Below are positions 34,638 to 43,293 of a DNA stretch of 64,000 nucleotides, one piece after another. Position 1 is the stretch's first letter. Each line of letters begins with the position of its first letter. The stretch comes from Candidatus Sulfidibacterium hydrothermale (GTDB lineage Bacteria > Bacteroidota > Bacteroidia > Bacteroidales > F082). The DNA lies in the NCBI RefSeq assembly GCF_020149915.1, contig NZ_CP083760.1, forward strand, positions 3,162,001 through 3,226,000, in the 5' to 3' direction. The notes beneath the pieces are model-generated. The model was not told the origin of the DNA. It made no database searches and worked only from the letters and a program-made list of their open reading frames with translations. Position numbers and translations under genes: made by a program.

Positions 34638-35099
34638 ATGTCAAAGTTTAAAACAACCAAAACGAAATCAAGTCCGGGAATTAACACTTCCTCGCTTCCT
34701 GATATCATCTTTATGCTTTTGTTCTTCTTTATGGTAACCACATCCATGCGGCAAAATTCACCTTTGGTGAAATATACGCTGCCTACGGCTACCCAGGTTC
34801 AAAAGCTGGAGAAAAAATCGTTGGTGAGTTATATTTACGTAGGTCAGCCTGTGGATAAAGCATTGGGTACCAAATCACGTATCCAGCTTAACGACAGCTA
34901 TGCTACCGTAAAAGATATCCCGGAATTCATTTCGAGAGAACGTCAGGCACGAAACGAAGCCGACCGTAAACTGCTCACTACTTCCCTGAAAGTGGATGAA
35001 CACACTAAAATGGGAATTGTAACGGATATTAAACAAGAACTCCGTAAAGTCAATGCTTTGAAAATTAACTATTCCACACGAAAAGTGTTGAAGAACTAA
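34638..35099 (+). CDS. exbD: ExbD/TolR family biopolymer transport protein (second copy)
   Basis: This 153-residue protein follows the first ExbD by 1 nt. It has a Lys/Thr-rich tail (about 1-12), then TSSLPDIIFMLLFFFMVTTSMR with the conserved membrane aspartate, and a periplasmic domain of about 115 residues. It shares the helix but little else with the first copy. It is the last gene of the operon; a strong terminator follows at 35122-35156. Confidence 0.93.
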   Translation: MSKFKTTKTKSSPGINTSSLPDIIFMLLFFFMVTTSMRQNSPLVKYTLPTATQVQKLEKKSLVSYIYVGQPVDKALGTKSRIQLNDSYATVKDIPEFISRERQARNEADRKLLTTSLKVDEHTKMGIVTDIKQELRKVNALKINYSTRKVLKN

Positions 35100-35121
35100 T
35101 TTTTTAAAGTAACCTTATTAT

Positions 35122-35156
35122 AAAAAGCCAGTCGCCTGCAAAGTGACTGGCTTTTT
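35122..35156 (+). terminator. Terminator after the ExbB/ExbD operon
   Basis: Arms AAAAAGCCAGTC (35122-35133) and GACTGGCTTTTT (35145-35156) form a 12-bp stem with an 11-nt loop, continuing into a T run. Confidence 0.85.
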
Positions 35157-35179
35157 TTTCACCACTTCCGCACTTTCCC

Positions 35180-35187
35180 TATCTTTG
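35180..35187 (+). promoter_or_regulatory. -7 element of the LptF/G-like operon
   Basis: TATCTTTG is an exact -7 match ending 22 nt before the ATG at 35210. Confidence 0.5.
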
Positions 35188-35209
35188 TATTTTCTAAAAA
35201 AGAAGATCC

Positions 35210-36739
35210 ATGAAAAAACTTCATCAGTACATGTTAAGATCGTACTTGGGGCCATTTTTAATGACCTTTTTCATTACGATTTTCATCCTGCTGATGCAGT
35301 TCTTATGGAAATATGTGGACGATATGGTAGGCAAAGGCCTGGAATGGACGATCATTCTGCGCCTGATGTTCTATGCTTCGGCTACTTTTATTCCGTTGGC
35401 TTTGCCTTTGGCTGTCTTACTTTCTTCACTCATGACTTTTGGTAATTTGGGTGAACACTATGAACTGGTGGCCATAAAAAGTGCCGGAATTTCACTACAG
35501 AAAGCCATGAAACCGCTTACTATCCTGGCGGTTTTTATTAGTATTGGCGCTTTTCTTTTTTCCAACTATGTTTTTCCGGTAGCCAACCTTAAATTTGGTT
35601 CGCTGCTGTACGACGTCCGCCAGAAAAAACTGGCTTTTAACCTGGACGAAGGTATTTTCGATAATGAACTTAACGGCTATGTGATCCGGGCCGGACGAAA
35701 AGCCAAAGACAATAAAACCATCTATGATGTGATGATTTACGACCATACCAGCCGGATGGGAGACACCAAAGTAACGGTGGCCAAAAAGGGAATCATGGAG
35801 CTTTCGCCTGACCAAAAACATCTGATCATTACACTTTTCGACGGCTACAACTATAACGAGATAACCAACGAAAGAGGTTTTCGTGAAAAACATCCGTTTG
35901 AAGAAATAAAATTCAAGAAAGAAATTCTCTCTTTTGATCTTTCCCAGCTCAAAATGGGACATACCGACGAATCGCTTTTCAAAAATCATTACTCCATGCT
36001 TAATGTAAAGCAACTCGATCATGCCATTGATTCGCTGTCGGAAATGCTGAAAAAAAGAGAAATCGTTTTCCGGAAAAATGCCATCAGAAACTTCACTTAT
36101 CTCCGTACGAAAAAGCGAAAAAAGCCCCAAAAAGAAGCCATAAGAATCAAACCGGAGAATAAGCATGAGAAAATAAACGCTCCACCGAAAACAACCATTA
36201 AATATCCGTTTTTAAAAAATTTCAAACTGGATGCCCAGCAAGAAATTCTGGAATTTGCCACACAACAGGCGCAAAGAGCCAAAGACAATGTTTTATTTCA
36301 TGCTGATAAGATTGTAAAACCCAGAGAACAGCTAATCATCCGGCATGAAATTGTCTGGCATCAGAAATTCAAACTTTCGCTGGCCTGTTTAATTTTCTTC
36401 TTTATCGGGGCACCACTGGGAGCCATTATCCGGAAAGGAGGATTGGGCTTACCGGTCGTCATTTCCGTAATTTTCTTTGTCATTTATCATGTGATTTCCG
36501 TTACCGGCGAAAAAGCAGCCCGAACCGGCGAAATGAGCGTAGTATTAGGCGTTTGGCTTTCCACCATCATCATCTTGCCTCTCGGTCTCTTTCTTACTTA
36601 CAAAGCCACTACCGACTCCCCCTTGATGGATACTGAAAGCTGGGAAAAATATTTTGAAAAACACAAAGCACTCCGGAAAATTGTTGTACTGATCAGAAAA
36701 ATAAAATTACCCCGGTTAAAAAAGAAATCGGCAAAATAA
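35210..36739 (+). CDS. LptF/LptG (YjgP/YjgQ) family LPS export permease
   Basis: This 509-residue inner-membrane protein has six predicted helices: about three near the N-terminus (residues 13-35, 55-80, 100-120) and three near the C-terminus (390-410, 418-436, 450-470). The large region between them is the periplasmic beta-jellyroll of LptF/G, extended by a charged Lys/Arg-rich insert of about 60 residues (near 300-345). The LSLACLIFFFIGAPLGAIIRKGGLGLPVVIS block is the family signature. It delivers LPS or lipooligosaccharide from the inner membrane to the Lpt bridge. The next three genes (two glycosyltransferases and a SprT-like protease) are closely spaced. Confidence 0.92.
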   Translation: MKKLHQYMLRSYLGPFLMTFFITIFILLMQFLWKYVDDMVGKGLEWTIILRLMFYASATFIPLALPLAVLLSSLMTFGNLGEHYELVAIKSAGISLQKAMKPLTILAVFISIGAFLFSNYVFPVANLKFGSLLYDVRQKKLAFNLDEGIFDNELNGYVIRAGRKAKDNKTIYDVMIYDHTSRMGDTKVTVAKKGIMELSPDQKHLIITLFDGYNYNEITNERGFREKHPFEEIKFKKEILSFDLSQLKMGHTDESLFKNHYSMLNVKQLDHAIDSLSEMLKKREIVFRKNAIRNFTYLRTKKRKKPQKEAIRIKPENKHEKINAPPKTTIKYPFLKNFKLDAQQEILEFATQQAQRAKDNVLFHADKIVKPREQLIIRHEIVWHQKFKLSLACLIFFFIGAPLGAIIRKGGLGLPVVISVIFFVIYHVISVTGEKAARTGEMSVVLGVWLSTIIILPLGLFLTYKATTDSPLMDTESWEKYFEKHKALRKIVVLIRKIKLPRLKKKSAK

Positions 36740-36743
36740 GATT

Positions 36744-37946
36744 ATGGCACCGCTGCACATTCTTTTTGTTTGCAATAAACCTCCTTATCCTGCCAAAGAG
36801 GGCGGTTCCATTGCCATGAACCAGCTTATCGAAGGGCTTATCCATGCCGGAAACCGGATGAAGGTCATCACGGCTTATTCTGACAAATATCCTGTACAGG
36901 AAAAAGACGTGCCTGAAAGCTACAAAAAGAAAACCGGCATTGAATTTGTCCACCTTGATTTAAGAATAAAACCGGTTGAAGTTCTACAAAATCTTTTTTC
37001 AAATAAATCGTACCACGTACAACGATTTATTTCTGATGATTTTGAAAAAAAACTGGTGAATATTTTAAAAAGTACGCCTTTTGACATCGTCCAGATCGAA
37101 ACTCTATTTATGGCGCCTTATGTGCCGGTAATCAGGAAATACAGCCGGGCAAAAATTATTTTACGGGCGCATAATATCGAACATCTGATATGGAAACGCA
37201 TGGCGCAATCTTCTAAACGTCCGTGTAAAAAATTTGTCCTGCATCATTTTGCCCGCACACTGGAAAACTATGAGAAAACCGTCGTATCGCAATTTGACGG
37301 GATTCTGCCCATCACAAAACACGACGCCAATTTTTTTAAACAACACACCCGGCAACCGGTAAAAGCCATCCCTTTTGGCATTGACCCGGCACAATATTCC
37401 ACAGAAACAAAGACTTCTCCGGAAAATGCCGTATTCCATATCGGAGCCATGAACTGGATGCCCAACGAAGAAGGAATACGATGGTTTTTAAAAAAAGTAT
37501 GGCCCCTTGTAATTCACAAAAACCCGCAGATAAAAGTTTATCTTGCCGGAAGATTTATGCCCCGGTGGTTACGTGAAATACAGATAAAAAATGTGGTTGT
37601 TACAGGAGAAGTAGCCGATGCCCGTGAATTTATCCGTTCAAAAACCATTGCCATAGCGCCGTTATTTTCGGGTAGCGGTATCCGCATCAAGATCATTGAA
37701 AGCATGGGCTTGGGAAAAGCGGTGGTTTCCACGTCTACCGGTGCCGAAGGCATTGATTACACACACGGAAAAAATATGCTGATTGCCAATACGGCCGAAA
37801 CATTTGCCGATGCTATCATTGAACTTTATGAAAATCCTGAAAAAGCATCCGAGATCGGCAAAAATGCCCGTGAGCTTATCCTCTCCCAACACCATCACCA
37901 AAAAATAATCCGCAGTCTGGAAACCTTTTATCAGGAAATTTTATGA
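36744..37946 (+). CDS. GT4-type glycosyltransferase
   Basis: This 400-residue GT-B enzyme begins 4 nt after the permease gene. It has the N-terminal acceptor domain (KPPYPAKEGGSIAMNQLIEGL) and the LRAHNIEHLIWKRM segment. The C-terminal donor-binding domain includes GAMNWMPNEEGIRWFLKKVWP, a short GSGIRIKIIESMGLGKAVVST block (about residues 309-329) and TGAEGI. The E-x7-E-like arrangement is typical of family 4 retaining transferases. It presumably adds a sugar to a surface glycan in the cytoplasm. It pairs with the following related transferase. Confidence 0.9.
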   Translation: MAPLHILFVCNKPPYPAKEGGSIAMNQLIEGLIHAGNRMKVITAYSDKYPVQEKDVPESYKKKTGIEFVHLDLRIKPVEVLQNLFSNKSYHVQRFISDDFEKKLVNILKSTPFDIVQIETLFMAPYVPVIRKYSRAKIILRAHNIEHLIWKRMAQSSKRPCKKFVLHHFARTLENYEKTVVSQFDGILPITKHDANFFKQHTRQPVKAIPFGIDPAQYSTETKTSPENAVFHIGAMNWMPNEEGIRWFLKKVWPLVIHKNPQIKVYLAGRFMPRWLREIQIKNVVVTGEVADAREFIRSKTIAIAPLFSGSGIRIKIIESMGLGKAVVSTSTGAEGIDYTHGKNMLIANTAETFADAIIELYENPEKASEIGKNARELILSQHHHQKIIRSLETFYQEIL

Positions 37947-37974
37947 CCTTTGTGGTAAAGAAGAAACGCTGTTT

Positions 37975-39147
37975 ATGAGAATATTTGTGTTGCTTTCCCG
38001 AATTCCTTACCCTCTCGAAAAAGGCGACAAACTGCGTGCTTTTCATCAGATAAAAATGTTATCGCAAAAACACGAAATTATTCTCTGCGCACTGAATCCG
38101 GCAAAAAAAGCAGATAAACAAAAAGCTTTTGAACAATTGCAGCCCTATTGCCGATCGGTAAATTTTATTGATTTACCAGCGGCTGTCCGGATGACCAACA
38201 CACTAAAAGCACTGTTTTCCGGACTGCCGTTGCAAACCGGTTATTTTTTCAGCAGCAGAGCCGAAAAAAAGATCCGGACCCTTATCGAAGAGTATCATCC
38301 TGATTTGTTGTTTGCCCAATTAAGCCGTACTGCCCGGTACCTGACTTCGTACCGACAAAAAAAGCTGCTGGATTATCAAGATGTTTTTTCTTACGGATTA
38401 AAAAGACGGGCAGATAAAGTTCCGTGGCCTTTAAAACTCGTTTTCAGACTGGAATATAACCGGATGCGTTCTTTTGAAAAGGAGCTTTTCGACCAGTTTG
38501 ACATCAAAATGATTATTTCGGAACAAGACCGTGCGTTAATTCCACATCCTGAAAAAGAAAAAATCATCGTGGTCCGTAATGGGGTAGATCTGGAATATTT
38601 TTCGCCCCTGTCACGCTCCAAAAGGCAGGAAATTGTATTTACCGGCAACATGAATTATCCGCCCAATGTAGATGCGGCCCGGTTTCTGGCCAAAAAAATC
38701 ATGCCGCTGGTTTGGAAAAAAATGCCTGAAACCCGGCTTCTCATTGCCGGAGCCAATCCGCATCCGGCAGTTAAAAAACTACAAAACAAAAAAATAAAAG
38801 TAAGTGGCTGGTTAGATGATATTCGTGAAGCCTATGCCGGTTCAGCAATTTTTATTGCCCCGATGCGTATGGGCACCGGACTACAAAACAAATTGTTGGA
38901 AGCCATGGCCATGAAAATTCCCTGCATCACCACTCCGTTGGCCAATGCAGCGCTTCAGGCAAAAGAAAAGGAAGAAATATTAACCGGAGAAACCGCACAG
39001 GAACTGGCTGATGCATTATTGTATCTGTTGCAGCATCCTGAAAAGAGAAAAAAAATGGCCGAACAAGCCTACACCTTTGTTCAAAAAAATTATCACTGGC
39101 AAAAAGCCACCTCCCCCTTATTGGAAAGGATAGAAAAAGATGAATAA
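37975..39147 (+). CDS. GT4-type glycosyltransferase (TIGR03087-like sugar transferase)
   Basis: This 390-residue GT-B enzyme has an opening (VLLSRIPYPLEKGDKLRAFHQIKMLS) typical of the stp1-like transferases described with exosortase/PEP-CTERM systems; here there is no such system in view. The donor-binding half shows FTGNMNYPPNVDAARFLAKKI, then APMRMGTGLQNKLLEAMAM (about 302-320). It is a distant relative of the preceding transferase, arguing for sequential action on one glycan. The SprT-like gene starts inside its last codons (8-nt overlap). Confidence 0.88.
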   Translation: MRIFVLLSRIPYPLEKGDKLRAFHQIKMLSQKHEIILCALNPAKKADKQKAFEQLQPYCRSVNFIDLPAAVRMTNTLKALFSGLPLQTGYFFSSRAEKKIRTLIEEYHPDLLFAQLSRTARYLTSYRQKKLLDYQDVFSYGLKRRADKVPWPLKLVFRLEYNRMRSFEKELFDQFDIKMIISEQDRALIPHPEKEKIIVVRNGVDLEYFSPLSRSKRQEIVFTGNMNYPPNVDAARFLAKKIMPLVWKKMPETRLLIAGANPHPAVKKLQNKKIKVSGWLDDIREAYAGSAIFIAPMRMGTGLQNKLLEAMAMKIPCITTPLANAALQAKEKEEILTGETAQELADALLYLLQHPEKRKKMAEQAYTFVQKNYHWQKATSPLLERIEKDE

Positions 39148-39811
39148 CAGCGAAAAAGAAGTTTTAGCCCAATACCTTCCCGGCAAAGTTGTCAATACCG
39201 TTTACAACTGGATTATCCGGTATAAAATACACTTTAAAATTACCCGGAGCAGACAAACCAAGCTGGGCGATTACCGGCCTCCGGCCGGAAAATTCCCGTA
39301 CCACCGCATCACTGTCAACCACGACTTGAATCCTTATGCTTTTTTCATCACCTTTATCCATGAGCTAGCCCATCTGCTTACCTACAAACAGTACGGCAGC
39401 CGGGTAAAAGCCCACGGTAAAGAATGGAAAAACCACTATCGCCGGCTTTTAGAGCCTTTCCTTGAAAAAAACATCTTTCCGGAAGAACTGCATAACACGG
39501 TTTATCAACATTTGCAAAATATCCGGGCTTCGAGTCAAACAGATGTAAACCTGGCCCGCACCTTAATGCAGTTTAATAAAAACCCGGACGAAACAGTAAT
39601 TGAAGCCCTGTCTCCGGGAAGCTTTTTTCTTTTTAATAATCGTAAATTTCAAATAATCAAGAAATTGCGAAAACGTTACCGGTGTCTTGAACCCGAAACA
39701 CAACGTTATTTTCTGTTTCAGCCGTTAACGCCGGTACATCCGCTTTTTCAGCCGGAGAAAATCTCCGACAAAAAGGAAACGAATCAGGTACAATCCAATC
39801 GAAAAAATTAA
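39140..39811 (+). CDS. SprT-like zinc metalloprotease domain protein
   Basis: This 223-residue protein has the zinc protease motif FIHELAHLLTYKQYG (HExxH near residues 73-77), followed by HGKEWKNHYRRLL with a third likely ligand His. Those are the features of the SprT/Spartan fold (SprT-like domain about 20-130). The C-terminal 70 residues (LFNNRKFQIIKKLRKRYRCLEP) look like a small beta domain; no clear zinc ribbon cysteines are visible. Spartan-type proteases cleave DNA-protein crosslinks, but bacterial SprT functions are unsettled. It overlaps the upstream glycosyltransferase gene by 8 nt. Confidence 0.85.
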   Translation: MNNSEKEVLAQYLPGKVVNTVYNWIIRYKIHFKITRSRQTKLGDYRPPAGKFPYHRITVNHDLNPYAFFITFIHELAHLLTYKQYGSRVKAHGKEWKNHYRRLLEPFLEKNIFPEELHNTVYQHLQNIRASSQTDVNLARTLMQFNKNPDETVIEALSPGSFFLFNNRKFQIIKKLRKRYRCLEPETQRYFLFQPLTPVHPLFQPEKISDKKETNQVQSNRKN

Positions 39812-39832
39812 TGCGAATTTCGCAGAAACCCT

Positions 39833-39840
39833 TATTTTTG
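39833..39840 (+). promoter_or_regulatory. -7 element of the mannose-1-phosphate guanylyltransferase gene
   Basis: TATTTTTG is an exact -7 match. It overlaps an in-frame GTG at 39840, so translation must begin further on, at the ATG at 39861. Confidence 0.5.
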
Positions 39841-39860
39841 TGACACCTAAACAAATTACA

Positions 39861-40949
39861 ATGGACAATTATTATTGTGTGATTATGGCAGGCGGCGTAG
39901 GTTCCCGCTTTTGGCCTATGAGTAAGACCGCTCATCCCAAACAATTTATGGATGTTTTGGGAACAGGAAAAACTTTGATTCAACTCACTTTCGACCGGTT
40001 TACCAAAATCCTTCCGGCAAAAAATATCTATATCGTCACTAATGAAATTTATCGTGACCTGGTTCATGAACAATTACCGGAAATATCGGACAATCAGGTG
40101 CTTTGCGAACCGGCACGCCGGAACACAGCTCCTTGCATCGCTTACGCCAATTACAAAATAAAACAGGAAAATGAAGATGCCGTTATTGTTGTGGCTCCTT
40201 CCGACCATATCATCCTGAAAGAAGATGAATTTGTCAATGACGTAAAAACCGCCATGGAAGCGGCTGCCGAAAACGACTGGCTGATTACCATGGGTATCCG
40301 GCCCAGCCGGCCCGATACCGGTTATGGCTACATCCAGCTCGAAGGGGAAAATGTTTATCCGAAAGATAACCGGTTGTACAAAGTAAAAACCTTTACCGAA
40401 AAACCCAATCTCGAAATTGCCAAATCGTTCGTCGCCAGCGGTGATTTTCTCTGGAACTCCGGCATTTTTATCTGGTCGCTCAAAAGCATCATGTCGGCTT
40501 TTGACAAACATCTTCAGGAAGTAGATTCATTATTTGCCAAAGGCATATCCAAATACAACACGCCCGAAGAACCGGCTTTCATTAAAGAAACCTATGCGGT
40601 ATGTAAAAATATCTCCATCGACTACGGCGTAATGGAAAAATCAGAAAACGTGTATGTATTGAGCGTTGACTTTGGATGGTCTGACTTGGGCACCTGGGGT
40701 TCGCTGTATTCTATTCGCGAAAAAGACAAAAACCAAAATGCGGTGGTGGGCGAAAATGTCATGCTGTACGATACCCAAAACTGCATTGTTCACATGCCTA
40801 AAAACAAACTGGTTGTCCTGCAAGGACTGGATGATTATATCGTAGTGGAGCAAGATGATATTTTATTGGTATGCCGCAAACAAGACGAACAAAAAATCAG
40901 ACAGTTCGTGAACGATGTGAAAATCGAAAAAGGAGAAAAATATGTTTAA
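39861..40949 (+). CDS. manC: Mannose-1-phosphate guanylyltransferase
   Basis: This enzyme makes GDP-mannose for surface glycans. The start is set at the ATG at 39861 (362 residues), because the promoter -7 element covers an upstream GTG. The nucleotidyltransferase signature VIMAGGVGSRFWPMSK lies at about residues 7-22. The VVAPSDHI motif, the TEKPNLEIAK block (about 182-191) and LWNSGIFIW (about 201-209) are all present. It is the short, single-domain form without the fused phosphomannose isomerase. It is monocistronic, ended by a hairpin terminator. Product use could include GT4s upstream or the GH26-linked polysaccharide operon. Confidence 0.93.
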   Translation: MDNYYCVIMAGGVGSRFWPMSKTAHPKQFMDVLGTGKTLIQLTFDRFTKILPAKNIYIVTNEIYRDLVHEQLPEISDNQVLCEPARRNTAPCIAYANYKIKQENEDAVIVVAPSDHIILKEDEFVNDVKTAMEAAAENDWLITMGIRPSRPDTGYGYIQLEGENVYPKDNRLYKVKTFTEKPNLEIAKSFVASGDFLWNSGIFIWSLKSIMSAFDKHLQEVDSLFAKGISKYNTPEEPAFIKETYAVCKNISIDYGVMEKSENVYVLSVDFGWSDLGTWGSLYSIREKDKNQNAVVGENVMLYDTQNCIVHMPKNKLVVLQGLDDYIVVEQDDILLVCRKQDEQKIRQFVNDVKIEKGEKYV

Positions 40950-40952
40950 CCT

Positions 40953-40981
40953 AATCCGGCACAATCATTCTGTGCCGGATT
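40953..40981 (+). terminator. Terminator after manC
   Basis: Eleven-base arms (AATCCGGCACA at 40953-40963 and its complement at 40971-40981) close a 7-nt loop, followed by TTCATTTTT. Confidence 0.8.
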
Positions 40982-41019
40982 TTCATTTTTAATTCATTAC
41001 AAACCAAAATTTTACTTAT

Positions 41020-43224
41020 ATGAGAAAATATCTCTTGATGGCTTTCGCTCTGTTTTTCGGACTGGGAAGCCTGAAAGCAGACGAAGGCATGTGGATTCCT
41101 TTGCTGCTACACAAAAACATGGCAGAAATGCAAAAACTGGGGTTAAAACTCACTGCCGATGAAATTTACAGTATAAACCATGCCAGTCTGAAAGATGCCG
41201 TAGTAATTTTTGGCGGTGGTTGTACCGGCGAAATTGTCTCTCCTGAAGGACTGTTGTTTACTAACCACCATTGTGGTTACTCTTCCATTCAAAAGATGAG
41301 TACGGTAGAACACGACTACCTGAAAGACGGATTTTGGGCTTACAACAAAAAAGAAGAGCTTCCCATTCCGGGACTTACCGTGAAATTTCTCGTCCGGATG
41401 GATGATGTTACCTCCCAGGCTTTAAAAGGAGTAACCGACAAGATGAGCGAAGACGAAAGAGAAATGACCGTAGCCAAAAACAGCAAAGAAATCGCTAACA
41501 AAGCTTCTGAAAACGGAAAATACAGCGCTGTGGTAAAACCGCTTTTCGGTGGAAATACCTATTACGTTTATGTTTACAAAGTGTACCGCGATATTCGTTT
41601 GGTAGGCGCTCCTCCGTCATCCATCGGAAAATTTGGCGGCGATACCGATAACTGGATGTGGCCCCGCCATACCGGTGATTTTTCTATTTTCCGTGTTTAC
41701 ATGGCTCCTGACGGCAGCCCGGCCAAATATTCCCCGGACAACGTCCCACTGAAACCCAAAAAATATCTCACCATCAATATCTCTCCCAAGAAAAAAGGAG
41801 AATTTACCATGATCATGGGAAATCCGGGCAGTACCGAACGTTACCTTTCCAGCTATGGTGTGGACATGGCTATCAATCTGGTCAACCCTACCATTGTGAA
41901 AATCCGCACCAAAAAGCTGAATATCATGAAAAAAGCGATGGATGCCAATCCGGAAGTCCGGTTGCAGTATGCCACAAAATATGCACACACCTCCAATTAC
42001 TGGAAATATTATATCGGCCAAACACAGGCCCTGAAACGGTTGAAAGTAAAAGCGGAAAAGCAACAACAGGAAGCCGAATTCATGAACTGGGTGAATCAAA
42101 ACCCGGAACGGAAAGCCAAGTATGGCGATGTTTTGGCTGGCTTGAAAAAAGCTTATGAGGGTTTACAAAAATATCAACTTGCAAAATATTATTTCATTGA
42201 AGGAATTTATCGTGGCCCTGAAATTTTAAAATTTGCTGCAAACTTTAGCGGGCTGGAAAACCAGCTGAAGAAAAAAGATGCAAATCAAAAAGTTCTTAAA
42301 GAAGAACTGGATGCTTTAAAAGGTACCGTGAATAAACATTTTAAAGATTACAACCAAACCATCGACCGTAACTTATTGGCCGCTATGCTGCGGATGTATT
42401 ATCAAAATGTTCCAAAAGACCAGCATCCGGAATATCTTGAAAAGATTGCCAAAAAATACAAAGGGAACTTTGACAAGTATGCCACAGAAGTATTTAAAAA
42501 ATCCATTTTTGCCAGCAAAGAAAAAACCGAAGCTTTCCTGAACGATCCGAAAGCCAAAGTATTGGAAAAAGATCCGGCATTACAAGCCTGGAATGCTTTC
42601 CTGGATGAATATCGCCAGATATATGAAAAAACAAAACCGTACCAGGAACTGCTTGCCAAAAATCACCGGTTATATATTGCCGGCATTTTGCAGATGTATC
42701 CGAATAAAAACTTTGCTCCGGATGCCAACTTTACCATGCGTGTAACTTACGGAACCATTAAAGGATATTCGCCACAGGATGCCGTTTATGATGATTTTGT
42801 CACCCATCTTTACGGCGTCATGCAAAAAGAAGATCCCAACAATCCGGAATTTATTGTTCCTAAAAAACTGAAAGAGCTGTACAAAGCCAAAGATTACGGA
42901 CAATATGGCGAAAACGGTCATCTGATTACCGACTTCTTGAGTACCAACGATATTACCGGCGGAAATTCCGGAAGCCCCATCATGAATGATCGCGGTCAGT
43001 TAATTGGTCTGGCTTTCGACGGAAACTGGGAAGCCATGAGCGGCGACATCAAATTTGATAAAGCGCTGCAACGGACGATTAATGTAGATATTCGTTATGT
43101 GCTGTTTATCATTGATAAATATGCCCATGCTGAAAATCTCATCAAAGAGCTGACCATTGTGAAAGACAAACCGGAAACAAAAAACAATACAGAAAATCAG
43201 CCACAACCAGTGGCAACAGAATAA
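41020..43224 (+). CDS. S46 family dipeptidyl-peptidase (DPP7-like)
   Basis: The 734-residue periplasmic serine exopeptidase has a signal peptide (about residues 1-20). The catalytic His lies in FTNHHCGYSS (about 80-89), in a chymotrypsin-like half. The catalytic Ser is in GGNSGSP (near 650), with FGGDTDNWMWPRH and IMGNPGST also family-typical. A helical S46-specific cap domain sits between about residues 300 and 560. In S46 enzymes the residue after GLAFD discriminates specificity: here it is Gly (GLAFDGNWEAMSGD). That predicts DPP7-like hydrophobic P1 preference rather than the acidic preference of DPP11. The gene is monocistronic with terminators on both sides. Confidence 0.94.
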   Translation: MRKYLLMAFALFFGLGSLKADEGMWIPLLLHKNMAEMQKLGLKLTADEIYSINHASLKDAVVIFGGGCTGEIVSPEGLLFTNHHCGYSSIQKMSTVEHDYLKDGFWAYNKKEELPIPGLTVKFLVRMDDVTSQALKGVTDKMSEDEREMTVAKNSKEIANKASENGKYSAVVKPLFGGNTYYVYVYKVYRDIRLVGAPPSSIGKFGGDTDNWMWPRHTGDFSIFRVYMAPDGSPAKYSPDNVPLKPKKYLTINISPKKKGEFTMIMGNPGSTERYLSSYGVDMAINLVNPTIVKIRTKKLNIMKKAMDANPEVRLQYATKYAHTSNYWKYYIGQTQALKRLKVKAEKQQQEAEFMNWVNQNPERKAKYGDVLAGLKKAYEGLQKYQLAKYYFIEGIYRGPEILKFAANFSGLENQLKKKDANQKVLKEELDALKGTVNKHFKDYNQTIDRNLLAAMLRMYYQNVPKDQHPEYLEKIAKKYKGNFDKYATEVFKKSIFASKEKTEAFLNDPKAKVLEKDPALQAWNAFLDEYRQIYEKTKPYQELLAKNHRLYIAGILQMYPNKNFAPDANFTMRVTYGTIKGYSPQDAVYDDFVTHLYGVMQKEDPNNPEFIVPKKLKELYKAKDYGQYGENGHLITDFLSTNDITGGNSGSPIMNDRGQLIGLAFDGNWEAMSGDIKFDKALQRTINVDIRYVLFIIDKYAHAENLIKELTIVKDKPETKNNTENQPQPVATE

Positions 43225-43240
43225 ATACCGTAAAAGCCAA

Positions 43241-43273
43241 AAAAAGCCGGCCATGAGAATTGGCCGGCTTTTT
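43241..43273. terminator. Bidirectional terminator after the S46 peptidase
   Basis: Thirteen-base perfect arms (AAAAAGCCGGCCA at 43241-43253 and its complement at 43261-43273) with a 7-nt loop and flanking A and T runs serve the convergent peptidase and glycoside hydrolase-like genes. Confidence 0.9.
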
Positions 43274-43293
43274 TATTTCTGATAATTCCAGAA

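Noticed and set aside
36744-39147. Two GT4 genes as part of a PEP-CTERM/exosortase locus, suggested by the second one's resemblance to TIGR03087
   Set aside because: No exosortase, PEP-CTERM protein or associated EpsH-type gene is present in the window.
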